From the NCBI GenBank assembly GCA_963738625.1, contig CAVTXH010000020.1, forward strand, positions 558,001 to 622,000: 64,000 nucleotides of DNA, written 5' to 3'. The notes beneath the pieces are model-generated. The model was given only the letters and a program-made list of their open reading frames with translations. It searched no databases and had not been told where the DNA came from. Within the stretch, counting starts at the first letter, position 1. Each line of letters begins with the position of its first letter. A program made the position numbers and the translations under genes. Below, in pieces: positions 42,455-51,059 of the stretch. The stretch is from UBA7672 sp963738625. GTDB lineage: Bacteria > Pseudomonadota > Alphaproteobacteria > Caulobacterales > Hyphomonadaceae.

Positions 42455-43449
42455 CTTGTCTGCAGCACGCTTTGATAGGCGAACAGCGATGGCGCACCGC
42501 CGGTGTGGACGAAGAGGATCTTCGAGTTCTGCTTGAAGTGTTTGCGGCGAATGAGGCCGATCAATCCGGCTGCGGCTTTTCCAGTGTAGACTGGATCAAG
42601 CAGCACGCCTTCGAGGCGTGCGAACATCTGCACGGCCTCGACCATTTCGTCAGTCGGCAGCGAGTAGCCTGGACCGACCCATTCATCGAGCGCGACGACG
42701 CTTTCGCGCGGAGGGGCAGGGAGGCCGGCGAATTTTGCGGCCTCGACCGCCAGCTTGTGGACATTGCCTTCCTGCTCAGCGCGCGGACGACGCACGTTGA
42801 TGCCGGTGATCGGCACGCCAGCGTTGGCGGCGGTGAAGCCTAAGAGCAGGCCGCTGTGCGTGCCCGCGCTGCCCGAGGCGACGACGAATTCGTCGAAGGC
42901 GATGCCGAGATCGAGCGACTGCTGCAGGATCTCGCGCGCGCAGACGACATAGCCCATTGCGCCCAGTGCATTCGATCCGCCGCCGGGGATGATGTATCCC
43001 TTGCGGCCGAGCGCTTTCAGCTTCTCTGCTTCGGCCTGCATCGCGGCGTTGAGATCGGCGCCGCCTTCGACAACGGTGAGCGTTTCCGCGCCGAGAAGAT
43101 CGAACAAGAAGTTGTTGCCTGACGCTTCGTTCCGATAGCTGCCGGGCACGCGCTGCTCCAGCACCAGCCGGCACTTGAGGCCTTCGTGGGCCGCGGCGGC
43201 CAGCGTGAGGCGGCAGTGGTTCGACTGCACGGCGCCCACGGTGATGAGCGTATCGGCGCCCTGCGCGAGGGCTTCGGCGACCAGAAATTCCAGCTTGCGA
43301 GTCTTGTTGCCGCCGCCGGCAAGGCCGGTGAGGTCGTCGCGCTTGATCCAGATTTCCGGTCCGCCGAGATGCTTCGACAGGCGCTCCAGCTTCTGGATCG
43401 GCGTGGCGTACGGCGTGTAGCGGCGACGGGAAAGGGTTTCGAGTTTCAT
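42451..43449 (-). CDS. D-cysteine desulfhydrase/ACC-deaminase family PLP enzyme
   Basis: A 332-residue fold-type II PLP enzyme. PLP Lys in AGGGNKTRKLEFLVAEAL. Conserved blocks are ITVGAVQSNHCRLTLAAAAH and ASGSAGTHSGLLLGF. The family contains D-cysteine desulfhydrase, ACC deaminase and L-cysteate sulfo-lyase; the Thr/Ser positions of the active site do not settle which. Linkage with a racemase favours a D-amino-acid substrate. First gene of the pair. Confidence 0.85.
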   Translation of the reverse strand: MKLETLSRRRYTPYATPIQKLERLSKHLGGPEIWIKRDDLTGLAGGGNKTRKLEFLVAEALAQGADTLITVGAVQSNHCRLTLAAAAHEGLKCRLVLEQRVPGSYRNEASGNNFLFDLLGAETLTVVEGGADLNAAMQAEAEKLKALGRKGYIIPGGGSNALGAMGYVVCAREILQQSLDLGIAFDEFVVASGSAGTHSGLLLGFTAANAGVPITGINVRRPRAEQEGNVHKLAVEAAKFAGLPAPPRESVVALDEWVGPGYSLPTDEMVEAVQMFARLEGVLLDPVYTGKAAAGLIGLIRRKHFKQNSKILFVHTGGAPSLFAYQSVLQTR

Positions 43450-43626
43450 GGCGCCAACCTAGGACGCGCGCGGATCGGGTGGAAGCGAGTTCAGCTAAAG
43501 CTTCAATGCCGCTGCAAACCTCGCAAAACCCCGCATAGGCAAGCGCTTTTCGACTTCGAAATATGGCTAACGAGTTCTTAAGCGGCGTGGGGGAAGGCTT
43601 GGCCGCTATCGGCTGGGAACTGGCTT

Positions 43627-44994
43627 TTGAACGTCGAAACCTTCAGTAGACGGGGGCCGAAAGGCGCCCCGGCGTCGCGTACTTCCTCGCGGATTACGAG
43701 GTTGCGCCCGAGCCTGGGCTTCGCCGGTACGCTGCTGCAGCTGTGGCGCGCCAAGCTGCTGATGTTCCTTGTGTTCGCACCGATCGCGCTCATCGGCATC
43801 GCGGTGACGCTGGTGACGCCGACAAAGTATTCGGCGTCGACGCGGTTGCTGGTGCGTTTGGGCCAGGACTACGCGCTCGATCCGACAGCGGGCGATGCGG
43901 CGAGGGGCGCGCCTCCGCAGCAGGAGGAGATGCTTCAGGCAGCGATGGAGTTGGCGCATTCGCCGGTGATCGCGGAGCGGGTGATCAACCGGATCGGACT
44001 CAACCGGCTCTATCCGGATCTCGCAGGCCGAAGCCTGCACATCGAGGACGGCAGGATCTATTCCGTTGACCAGAATGCGATCGACCTGTTCGCGAAGGAT
44101 ATTGGCGTGTCGTCTGCGCCGAAGTCGCTGTTCATACGCTTCACCTACGCCCATCGTCAGCCGCAGCTGGCAGCCGATACGCTCAACGCGTTCGTGGCGG
44201 AGTATTTGATTTACCGCGGTGAAATTCTCACGGGCAGGGGCGCTTCCGGCCTCAGCGAACAGCGCGGCGTGATCGAGGAGAGACTTAAGGCGGCGGACGA
44301 GGCTTTGCAGGACCATCTGGCGCGCAACAGTATCTCCGATTTCGACGCCGAGAACTCCGCCGCCATACGCCTGTTCAGCGAAGTATCCGGCGAGCTATCG
44401 AGGGCCGATGCTTCGCTCGGCGAAGCAAATGCGAAGACGCAAGGCCTGAAGCGGCAGATGCAGACGACGCCGAAGACGATCGATCTCTTTGTCGAGACTG
44501 GATCGGGGCAGGACGTGCGGCGGACAGGGCCCAATCCCACCTTCCAGGCGCTTGAAGCGGATGAAGCAGCGCAGACCGCCAGCATCGCGGCGTTGGCAGG
44601 CAAGTCGCTGGAGCTGACGCAACAGAAGGCGGAGGCCGAACGCCGCCTCGCAGCGTTGGCGAGGCTGGCGCCCGACTATCAGCGCCTCAAGCGTCAGCGC
44701 GATGCGCTGGAGGCCTCCGCAAACGCCTTCGCAGCGCGCGAGCAGGGCGAGCGGACGCGCAGCGAGATGGCTTCGCGCGTGGCCAGCGACATCTCGCTCT
44801 ACGAGACTGCGCGGCCGCCAGTGCGGGAAGATCCGCGCCGGCGCGTGATCGCAGGCGGCTTCGCGCTGTTCGGAGCGTTGCTGGCGCTCACCGTTGGCTT
44901 GCTGCGCGTGTGGTCGATCCGGACTTTCCCGACGGCGGGAGCGCTGGAGCGTACGCTGGGCATGCGGGTTCTTGCGTCGGCGGGGGACCGCTGA
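43627..44994 (+). CDS. HfsA-like chain-length/polysaccharide transport protein
   Basis: A 455-residue Wzz-domain protein. First helix near 40-63 (LLMFLVFAPIALIGIAVTLV), Wzz beta-region with TPTKYSASTRLLVRLGQDYAL, a long coiled coil (about 200-380), and a second helix near 410-435 (VIAGGFALFGALLALTVGLL). It has no kinase domain; the kinase-like partner is the next gene. That split arrangement is as in HfsA/HfsB of holdfast loci. It uses a TTG start. Confidence 0.8.
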   Translation: MNVETFSRRGPKGAPASRTSSRITRLRPSLGFAGTLLQLWRAKLLMFLVFAPIALIGIAVTLVTPTKYSASTRLLVRLGQDYALDPTAGDAARGAPPQQEEMLQAAMELAHSPVIAERVINRIGLNRLYPDLAGRSLHIEDGRIYSVDQNAIDLFAKDIGVSSAPKSLFIRFTYAHRQPQLAADTLNAFVAEYLIYRGEILTGRGASGLSEQRGVIEERLKAADEALQDHLARNSISDFDAENSAAIRLFSEVSGELSRADASLGEANAKTQGLKRQMQTTPKTIDLFVETGSGQDVRRTGPNPTFQALEADEAAQTASIAALAGKSLELTQQKAEAERRLAALARLAPDYQRLKRQRDALEASANAFAAREQGERTRSEMASRVASDISLYETARPPVREDPRRRVIAGGFALFGALLALTVGLLRVWSIRTFPTAGALERTLGMRVLASAGDR

Positions 44995-44998
44995 GGCC

Positions 44999-45694
44999 AT
45001 GAAAGATCTACGCGCCGATCTGCAGGACCTCTATCGCTCGCTTGCCAGGCTGCCTGCAGCGAACGGCGGGCGCTGCGTCATGTTCATGTCGGCGCGGTCG
45101 GGCGAGGGCGTGTCGTCTGTTGCTTCGTCTTTTGCCCTGATCGCGGCGGAGCAGGCCAGCAAGCCGGTGTGGCTGGTCGATCTCGACCTCAAGCGCAACT
45201 ACCTGTTCAGCTCTTTCGCGGTCGGACCGTTCGCAGAGGCCTTCGGCGGCGTGGGGCCGCCATACTCCGCCATGCTGAAAACACAGCCTTTCTTCTCGAT
45301 CGAGCCGGGCGATGAGAGAGAATGGGCCGGTCGCGGCCTGTTCACCGCGCATCGCGTGGGCCAAACGCGCCTGATGGTCTCGCAGTTCGATGCGTCCCGC
45401 CTCACGCCGGGTCAAAGCATCCGCATCCGGACGCGGCCGATCTATTGGAAAGCGCTACGGTCCGCGACGGACTGGGCGGTGGTCGATGCACCCGCTCAAG
45501 AGCTGGCAGGCGCCGGACTCGCGGTTGCCTCGCAGATGGACCGCGTTGTCATCGTCGTTCGCGCCGACGGAACCTCGTCCGGCGATGTCGAGGCGCTTCG
45601 CCGCGAGATCGAGGCGCATGGCGGCCGCGTCGGGGGCGTCGTGCTCAACCGCATGAAGCGCGGCGCGCGGATGATCGACCGCCTGGCGTCGTGA
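44999..45694 (+). CDS. HfsB/CpsD-like protein lacking the Walker lysine
   Basis: A 231-residue protein with a BY-kinase/CpsD-type P-loop fold. Walker A reads FMSARSGEGVSSVASSFA (about 29-46), with Val38 where the phosphate-binding Lys of GEGKS/T should be. Walker A' is VWLVDLDLKRN, and the Walker B region reads WAVVDAPA. There is no Tyr cluster at the C-terminus. It is therefore unlikely to be a kinase and may act as a structural partner of the HfsA-like protein. ATG 44999 follows the hfsA-like stop by 4 bases. Confidence 0.8.
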   Translation: MKDLRADLQDLYRSLARLPAANGGRCVMFMSARSGEGVSSVASSFALIAAEQASKPVWLVDLDLKRNYLFSSFAVGPFAEAFGGVGPPYSAMLKTQPFFSIEPGDEREWAGRGLFTAHRVGQTRLMVSQFDASRLTPGQSIRIRTRPIYWKALRSATDWAVVDAPAQELAGAGLAVASQMDRVVIVVRADGTSSGDVEALRREIEAHGGRVGGVVLNRMKRGARMIDRLAS

Positions 45695-45828
45695 ACGCAA
45701 CCTTACCCGGCCTGAACAACGTTATCGTTTGAGCAAGAAGTGTGACAGGCGCCGTTCAGGGCGAATGCGTAAGCTGCATCTTGACGCGAGATGCCGCGGC
45801 AAGTTCATGCAGTCGTTGCGCCAGCCGC

Positions 45829-46605
45829 TTAATCCATCACTCCCGAAAGGACCGCGCCGAGCGTCGGCGCCGCGAGAACCGCGCCGGCATCGACCGCGCG
45901 CTTCGCCAGCTCCTCGATCATGAAGTCCGGCGCGCCATAGGGCGAGGGCGAAGAGCTTACGTCGTGCGTGAAGAAGAAAAGCCAGCCCTTTGTCTCGATG
46001 CAGGTTTTGAGCATCGCAAGCGCGCGGCGGCGGCTTGTGGCCGTCGGCGTCAGCTCGACGGCGCGAAGCTGGCTGCGATCGGCCTCGCCGGTGTTGACGC
46101 CGGGCAGGACGCCGCGGCCGGTGGCGAATACGTCGCCGATCCAGCGTTTGGCCGCGTAGGTGGTCTCGCCATGCGGATAGGCGAAGGCGGAGACGGTGGC
46201 GCTGTGGCCGGCTTCCGAGAGCGCCACGAGATTTTCGCCGATGTCGCGCTCGACCATCGACAGGTTGTGCTTGGCGCAGTCGAGGTGGGTGTGCGAGTGG
46301 GCCCCGATCTCGTGCCCGCGCGCGTGTAGATCGGTAAGCGTCGCCGCGTCGAACATCTCGCCCATCACCGGGCTGCGCAATCCCATCAGTGAAGTGCAGG
46401 CATAAAAGCCCGCGCGACCGCCCTGTTTTTCCACGATATCGGCGCCCGTCAGCGCCGACTTCGGAAAGTCGTCAAAGGTGAAGCTGACCACCGGCCGGTC
46501 AGGCGCCACCAGCGCACGGGCAGCGCGGCGGAGCTGCACGATGTGGCGATGCAGCTTTGCAGGAGGCGAATGCGAGGGCGTGTAGGTCCACTGCTGCTGC
46601 GCCAT
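45829..46605 (-). CDS. HfsH-like polysaccharide deacetylase
   Basis: A 258-residue NodB-domain enzyme. Metal/catalytic motif 1 is SFTFDDFP (Asp45-Asp46) and motif 2 is HSHTH (His103, His107). Motif 3 has SAFAYPHGE, and the C-terminal catalytic His is in FFFTHDV. No signal peptide, so it would act in the cytoplasm, as known for HfsH. It would remove acetyl groups from amino-sugar residues of the polymer. Its ATG overlaps the GT2 stop by one base (TGATG). Confidence 0.85.
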   Translation of the reverse strand: MAQQQWTYTPSHSPPAKLHRHIVQLRRAARALVAPDRPVVSFTFDDFPKSALTGADIVEKQGGRAGFYACTSLMGLRSPVMGEMFDAATLTDLHARGHEIGAHSHTHLDCAKHNLSMVERDIGENLVALSEAGHSATVSAFAYPHGETTYAAKRWIGDVFATGRGVLPGVNTGEADRSQLRAVELTPTATSRRRALAMLKTCIETKGWLFFFTHDVSSSPSPYGAPDFMIEELAKRAVDAGAVLAAPTLGAVLSGVMD

Positions 46606-47600
46606 CAGAGCGCCTCCGCGTACAGGAGCGCGCGCCATGCCTTCAGGCAGCGGCCGCGCAGGGCGACCGGAAGGAGAGGCGATCTCGCAAGAAGCCGCGT
46701 GAGCACCCTGAAAACAGGGCGGAAAGGCACGCCGCGGCAGGCCTTGGCCGCCCGATAGAGCGGCATGTCTGCGGCGGCGTCTGGGTGGCGCTCCGCCATC
46801 CGCGCGAAGTTGGCGCCGGAGTGCGCGTACTTGGCGATCAGCGACTTGTCGTCGTCGAGGCCGAGGTGAGTTGCGGTGTTGTCGATGTGGAAGACAGGGA
46901 ACTGCTTCTGAACAGTCAGGCCCCAGTCCGTATCTTCCCAGCCCCATCCGGCGAAGCTTTCGTCGAACGGACAAGCCTCGAGCACCGACTTGTGGACCAG
47001 GAGGTTGGACGGGAAGACGTAACGGCCCGGCGTCTGGTTGCGGCGTTCGGCGTTGAAGCATTCCGACGTGCGCGACTGCCAGCGATGCAGGGCGAACTTC
47101 CGGCTCGCCGGCGCAAAGCGCAACGAGACGCCGCCCACGACCGCCGCGGGGACGACGGCGGGAAGCTCCAGGCGGTCCGCTGCATCGAGATAGGTCTCGA
47201 TGAAATCAGGGCTCTCGGGCGACATGTCGGCGTCGAGGAGAAGCACCCAGGTCGAGCGGGCGTGGGCCACGGCGGCGTTGCGCGCGGCGGCGCGGCCGCG
47301 GTTCTGCCAGGCGGAGACGATGCGGACGGCGGCGCGGACGGCGCCGGCGCTCTGTTCCATCTTCGCCAGGAGAGCGTGGTCCTCCGCGCCGTCGTCATAG
47401 ACGATGATCTCGGCGAGCGCGGAGGACTTGCAGCGTGACAGGGCGTCGATCAGGTCCGAGCAGTCATAGCGATAGGTCGGGATCGCAATCGAGAGGCGCG
47501 GAGCGGCGCCGGCCCAATAGACGTTGTCGTGCAGCGTCTCGAAGTTCTCGAGCTTCGCGTCCTTGCGGAGGATGAGTTTGGCGGCGTGCATGGCGATCAC
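46605..47600 (-). CDS. HfsG-like glycosyltransferase family 2
   Basis: A 331-residue GT-A enzyme. Start GTG 47600, whose GTGA overlaps the upstream stop, supports coupling. The fold begins LSIAIPTYRYDCSDLIDAL; the metal-binding motif is LLLDADMSPESP; the acceptor block is FAGWGWEDTDWGLTVQ (WEDTD). No transmembrane helices. It resembles HfsG-type N-acetylglucosamine transferases of holdfast loci; the sugar is not certain. Confidence 0.85.
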   Translation of the reverse strand: MIAMHAAKLILRKDAKLENFETLHDNVYWAGAAPRLSIAIPTYRYDCSDLIDALSRCKSSALAEIIVYDDGAEDHALLAKMEQSAGAVRAAVRIVSAWQNRGRAAARNAAVAHARSTWVLLLDADMSPESPDFIETYLDAADRLELPAVVPAAVVGGVSLRFAPASRKFALHRWQSRTSECFNAERRNQTPGRYVFPSNLLVHKSVLEACPFDESFAGWGWEDTDWGLTVQKQFPVFHIDNTATHLGLDDDKSLIAKYAHSGANFARMAERHPDAAADMPLYRAAKACRGVPFRPVFRVLTRLLARSPLLPVALRGRCLKAWRALLYAEAL

Positions 47601-49054
47601 CTATGGCGGCTCTGTCCGGCCAGCAGGACGCGCGGCACGGTGAGCAGGACGATCCAGGCGTCGAACCACATGGAGGCGCGGCTGACGTAATGCATGTCGA
47701 GGGCGACCCGCCGGCGCACTTCCTCGGCCGCATGCGCGGCGCCGGGGGCGCTGTTGACCTGCGCCCAACCGGTCATGCCGGGCTTCATGCGGTGGCGGTG
47801 AGCGTAGTCGCGTAGGGCGCGGTGGACCTCGAAGTCGCGAGCGGTCATGTCGACGGCGTGCGGCCGCGGGCCGACGATCGACAGGTCCCCCTTGAGCACG
47901 TTGATGAGTTGCGGCAGCTCGTCGAGGCCGGCGGCGCGCAGCCAGCGGCCGGCGCGGGTGACGCTGCCGTCCTGCGCGGTGCGGAAATGCCAGGCGTCGA
48001 TGATCTCGTTGTTGAAGCCGTAGCGCTTGTGGCGGACGAGCGTCGGCCCGCGGCTGTCGAGTTTGACCAGCAGGGCGACGGTCGCGAGAACGGGCGCCAG
48101 CACGATCAGCGAAATCGTTCCGACCACGACATCGAAGGCGCGCTTCAGGATCGCGCGGTGAACATCTTTCGGCGCGCCCGAGATGTAGGCGGCCGGAGCG
48201 TCGACGACGCTGGCCAGCGAAGTCTGCTCGGGATTGAAGCCGTCGAGGTCGAGAACGAGGATGATCTCGTGCGGCAGGTTGCGCAGGCGGTTGACCAGGT
48301 CGCGCACGCGCTGCTGCGCGGTGGACGTGACGGTGATGACGATGCGGTCGACCTCCGGCAGGCGCTCCCAGGCGAGCAGATCGTCGATGCCGCCCAGGAA
48401 TGGCGTGTCGCCCATCAGCGTCACGGATGCCTTGTCGGCGCGATCGTCGAAATAGCCGATGATGTTGAGGTCGCACTCGCGCACATTGCGCGAGACGATG
48501 CGGGCGGCCGCCTGCGTCGCGCCGACGATGACAACGTTGTCGGAGAGAAGCCCGTTGCGCATCGCCGCGCGGAGGAAGTTGAGCAAGTTGGCGTGCAGAG
48601 CGACGACAGCGAGGGCGTTCGCCGCTGCGAGGCGCTCGAACAGTGCGAGGTTCGCGGATCCAGCCACAAAGGCGATCAGTGCGAGGCTTCCCATAATGGC
48701 GGATGCGCCGAGTGCGGTGCGCAGCAGATGGCCGGTCAGCGACTCATCGTAACGCAAGCGATAGCCGCCGGCGATCGAGACGCCGGCGACAATGGCAGGC
48801 GGCATGAGAAGGAATGGCAGCGCGGCGCCGAGCGGCGTAAGCCAGATGTCGATGCCGGCCGAGAGGCACAGCCCGCTGGTGATCAGCAGGACGACGATCG
48901 CGTCGACGGCGCGCGCGAGGCCGCGGACTGCACCGCGGTGAAGAAGGCGGCGGCGCTTGGCGTTGGCTGGCGGTGACGTTGGAGCGATTGCCGCCGGCGC
49001 GTTGCGCGCTGGAGCATCGGAAGTGTCAGCCCAGGCAAGGCGTTCAGCGCGCAT
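47597..49054 (-). CDS. HfsE/WbaP-type undecaprenyl-phosphate sugar transferase
   Basis: A 485-residue polyprenyl glycosylphosphotransferase of the long type. Four or five N-terminal helices (starting AVDAIVVLLITSGLCLSAG) precede a CoA-binding-like Rossmann domain (VVIVGATQAAARIV). The catalytic domain has KRAFDVVVGTISLIVLAPVL, LRAAGLDELPQLINVLKGDL, IVGPRP and GMTGWAQVNS. It starts the second polysaccharide by loading a sugar-phosphate. ATG 49054 is chosen; upstream sequence reads poorly. First gene of the operon with the GT2 and deacetylase genes. Confidence 0.9.
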   Translation of the reverse strand: MRAERLAWADTSDAPARNAPAAIAPTSPPANAKRRRLLHRGAVRGLARAVDAIVVLLITSGLCLSAGIDIWLTPLGAALPFLLMPPAIVAGVSIAGGYRLRYDESLTGHLLRTALGASAIMGSLALIAFVAGSANLALFERLAAANALAVVALHANLLNFLRAAMRNGLLSDNVVIVGATQAAARIVSRNVRECDLNIIGYFDDRADKASVTLMGDTPFLGGIDDLLAWERLPEVDRIVITVTSTAQQRVRDLVNRLRNLPHEIILVLDLDGFNPEQTSLASVVDAPAAYISGAPKDVHRAILKRAFDVVVGTISLIVLAPVLATVALLVKLDSRGPTLVRHKRYGFNNEIIDAWHFRTAQDGSVTRAGRWLRAAGLDELPQLINVLKGDLSIVGPRPHAVDMTARDFEVHRALRDYAHRHRMKPGMTGWAQVNSAPGAAHAAEEVRRRVALDMHYVSRASMWFDAWIVLLTVPRVLLAGQSRHR

Positions 49055-50104
49055 GTCGGATCCGCATTTGGGCAGGTCCGACGAAGCTAGGCGTGCTAGG
49101 TCAAATTCAGCTTCAGGAGATCGGTGAAATTCAATCGATCGGCGCCGCCTGGCGGCCGTTTTCCAGCGATTTCCTGCCTGTCCGGCTCCGCGGAATGAAA
49201 GGCGTGGCCGGCGCGCGTGCGCCAGACGTCCTTGCAATCAGGAGGAAGCAGTCGCGAACAGCGAGCGTCTGGGCGCTTAGCCACATGGAGGTTGCGAGTT
49301 GCCGTCCGGCTCGCAGAGCCGCCGCAGGAGTCGCGCCGACAGCTCCAGCGAAGCTTTGAGTGAGCAGTCCAAGCGCTTCAGTCGCCAACGGACTTGCCCC
49401 ACTCATGGCATTCAGGTGGAAGGCCGCGCCTTCCTGCAGCAGCTCCGCCGGTTTGCATGAGGAAGGCTGCGATCGGCGTCGCGAAGGCGCGCGTGGATTG
49501 ACGCACGATGCCTCATGGCGCTGGTGTTGGCTCGGAGCAAGAGCGCTTCGATATTGCACATAAAGATGGCTGCTTCGTCCGCCTCGGTCTGAGTGATGTT
49601 GTTCGTGCGGACTTCGAACTGACGCATGGCTTCGAAGCCGCGTGGATGGGCGGCCCATCAGTGGCTTGGTCAGGAGTCCCGATGCCGTGAGTGCGCCGGT
49701 TCGCGCGCAGTGAGCTCCCGCCGTTTCGAGCTGGAATTGTGCTGCGCCGGCGCGCCAAGCGATTGTCGCCTGTGGTTTTCGACGGGCCAGCGTGCAGCCT
49801 TTCGCGCTCCGCCTCGGCTTCGACCGCCATGAGCTCCAGCGACAGCGCAGGCGCCCTCGATCAGCCAGAGGATTGCGCCGCCGAGGGCAGCATCTGCAAT
49901 GATCGCGGCGATGGACGATCGAAGCGTAAGGCGAGTTTCGGCATCTCGCTTTGTCCGGCGGCCGGACCGGATTCGGCGCCCCCTGCCGCTCCCCTGCCGC
50001 TCTCCTCACATGGCTGCGTCGGGAGGGGAGCGCTCGTGCACGGCGCAAGCGCGGCATGTCGGGCGCAATCTAGGGTTGTTGATCGGGTTTTCGATGAAAA
50101 CGAA
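49055..50104. other. 1-kb gap without a convincing gene
   Basis: No reading frame here shows a family signature or good ribosome site. The best minus-strand candidate (about 49,350-49,140) has Ala-rich helices (AVGATPAAALRAGRQLATSM) but no clear start. The stretch may contain a decayed gene. It carries the promoter of the hfsE-like operon near 49055-49100. Base composition is slightly less regular than in neighbouring genes. Confidence 0.4.
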
Positions 50105-50132
50105 AAACGCCCCGGCCTAGGCCGGGGCGTTT
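50105..50132 (-). terminator. bidirectional intrinsic terminator
   Basis: A perfect 28-base palindrome centred on CCTAGG (AAACGCCCCGGCCT and its complement) with A-runs before and T-runs after, so it can act on both strands. It lies 28 bases after the stop of the redoxin gene on the minus strand. Confidence 0.85.
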
Positions 50133-50160
50133 GTAGTTTGGTTCGAGCGATCCGGCGCGA

Positions 50161-50841
50161 TCAGCCGGCTTTTACGCGGTTCGGATAGTCGATCAGGCAA
50201 CCATCGGTCATGGCGTGGCTGGCCGGAACGGCCTTGCCGGCGAGGATGGCGTCGATCGCATCGGCGACGTAAGCATTGTCCGCCTTAGCCTTGGCGCGGC
50301 CATAGGTCAGCCGGTCGCTGATCGGTCCATGATAGAGGATCTTCCACGTCTTGGGCTGGATCACGAAGGCCTCCGCCGTGCGCGTGACGCCGAGCGGCTC
50401 GGACACTTTCTGTCCTTCATCCTTCAGGATCGGCATCTTGATCTCGAAGTTCGCAGCCTCGGACGCGATCATCTCGCGGGTATCCTGGTTGTTGGCGTTG
50501 AGCATCAGGAATTTGACGCCCTTGGCTTCATACGCGGCCTGGAGATCCTTCAGGTCCGGCGTGAGCTGCTGGACGATGGGGCATCCGACGCCCTGCATGA
50601 CCATCACGATCGCCTTGGCGCCGGTCATCTTGTAGAGTTCGTGGGGCGCGCCGTTCTGGTCGCTCAGCGTGAAGTTGGCCAGCGTCGCGGGCGTTGAGGA
50701 CTCAGCCTTGGCCTGCTGGGCCTGCTTGGCCTGAGGGGCCGCTTCAGCCGTGGTTTCCTTGGAGCAGCCGGTGACGGCGGCAAAGGTCAGGGCCGCCATA
50801 GCCGTGGCGGCGATCCGGGTGGTGTGGGGCCTGGAGAACAT
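50161..50841 (-). CDS. redoxin-domain lipoprotein
   Basis: A 226-residue protein with lipobox AVTGC (Cys near 26), a Gln/Lys/Ala linker and a thioredoxin-like AhpC/TSA domain: LANFTLSDQNGAPHELY, VMVMQGVGCPIVQQLTPDL (peroxidatic-position Cys), FLMLNANNQDTREMI and VTRTAEAFVIQP. A second Cys lies in DGCLIDYPNR at the end. Similar proteins reduce peroxides or disulfides in the periplasm. ATG 50841 gives the signal peptide. Downstream of, and in the same direction as, the TonB receptor, but separated from it by a terminator. Confidence 0.8.
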   Translation of the reverse strand: MFSRPHTTRIAATAMAALTFAAVTGCSKETTAEAAPQAKQAQQAKAESSTPATLANFTLSDQNGAPHELYKMTGAKAIVMVMQGVGCPIVQQLTPDLKDLQAAYEAKGVKFLMLNANNQDTREMIASEAANFEIKMPILKDEGQKVSEPLGVTRTAEAFVIQPKTWKILYHGPISDRLTYGRAKAKADNAYVADAIDAILAGKAVPASHAMTDGCLIDYPNRVKAG

Positions 50842-51000
50842 GGGAGAGATGTCCTTGGTCGTTTGTTTTATGCCCCGCAGGGAACAGTCCAAGCGGGAAT
50901 AGGCGGAGTTATCCCGGAAAGCCCTGACAGCGTCAAACGCGTGGGCCAGCCGCGCACCGGATTGTGTTCCCGCTTGAACTGAGCGGATTTGAGCTGGATC

Positions 51001-51033
51001 AAACGAAAACAGGCGGCCCGAAGGCCGCCTGTT
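51001..51033 (-). terminator. intrinsic terminator of the TonB-receptor gene
   Basis: An 11-bp stem AACAGGCGGCC/GGCCGCCTGTT (51008-51018 with 51023-51033) with a TTCG loop on the minus strand, followed by TTTTCGTTT. It lies 27 bases past the receptor stop. Confidence 0.85.
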
Positions 51034-51059
51034 CCCGTACTTTGACCGCTTGTGAAGGC

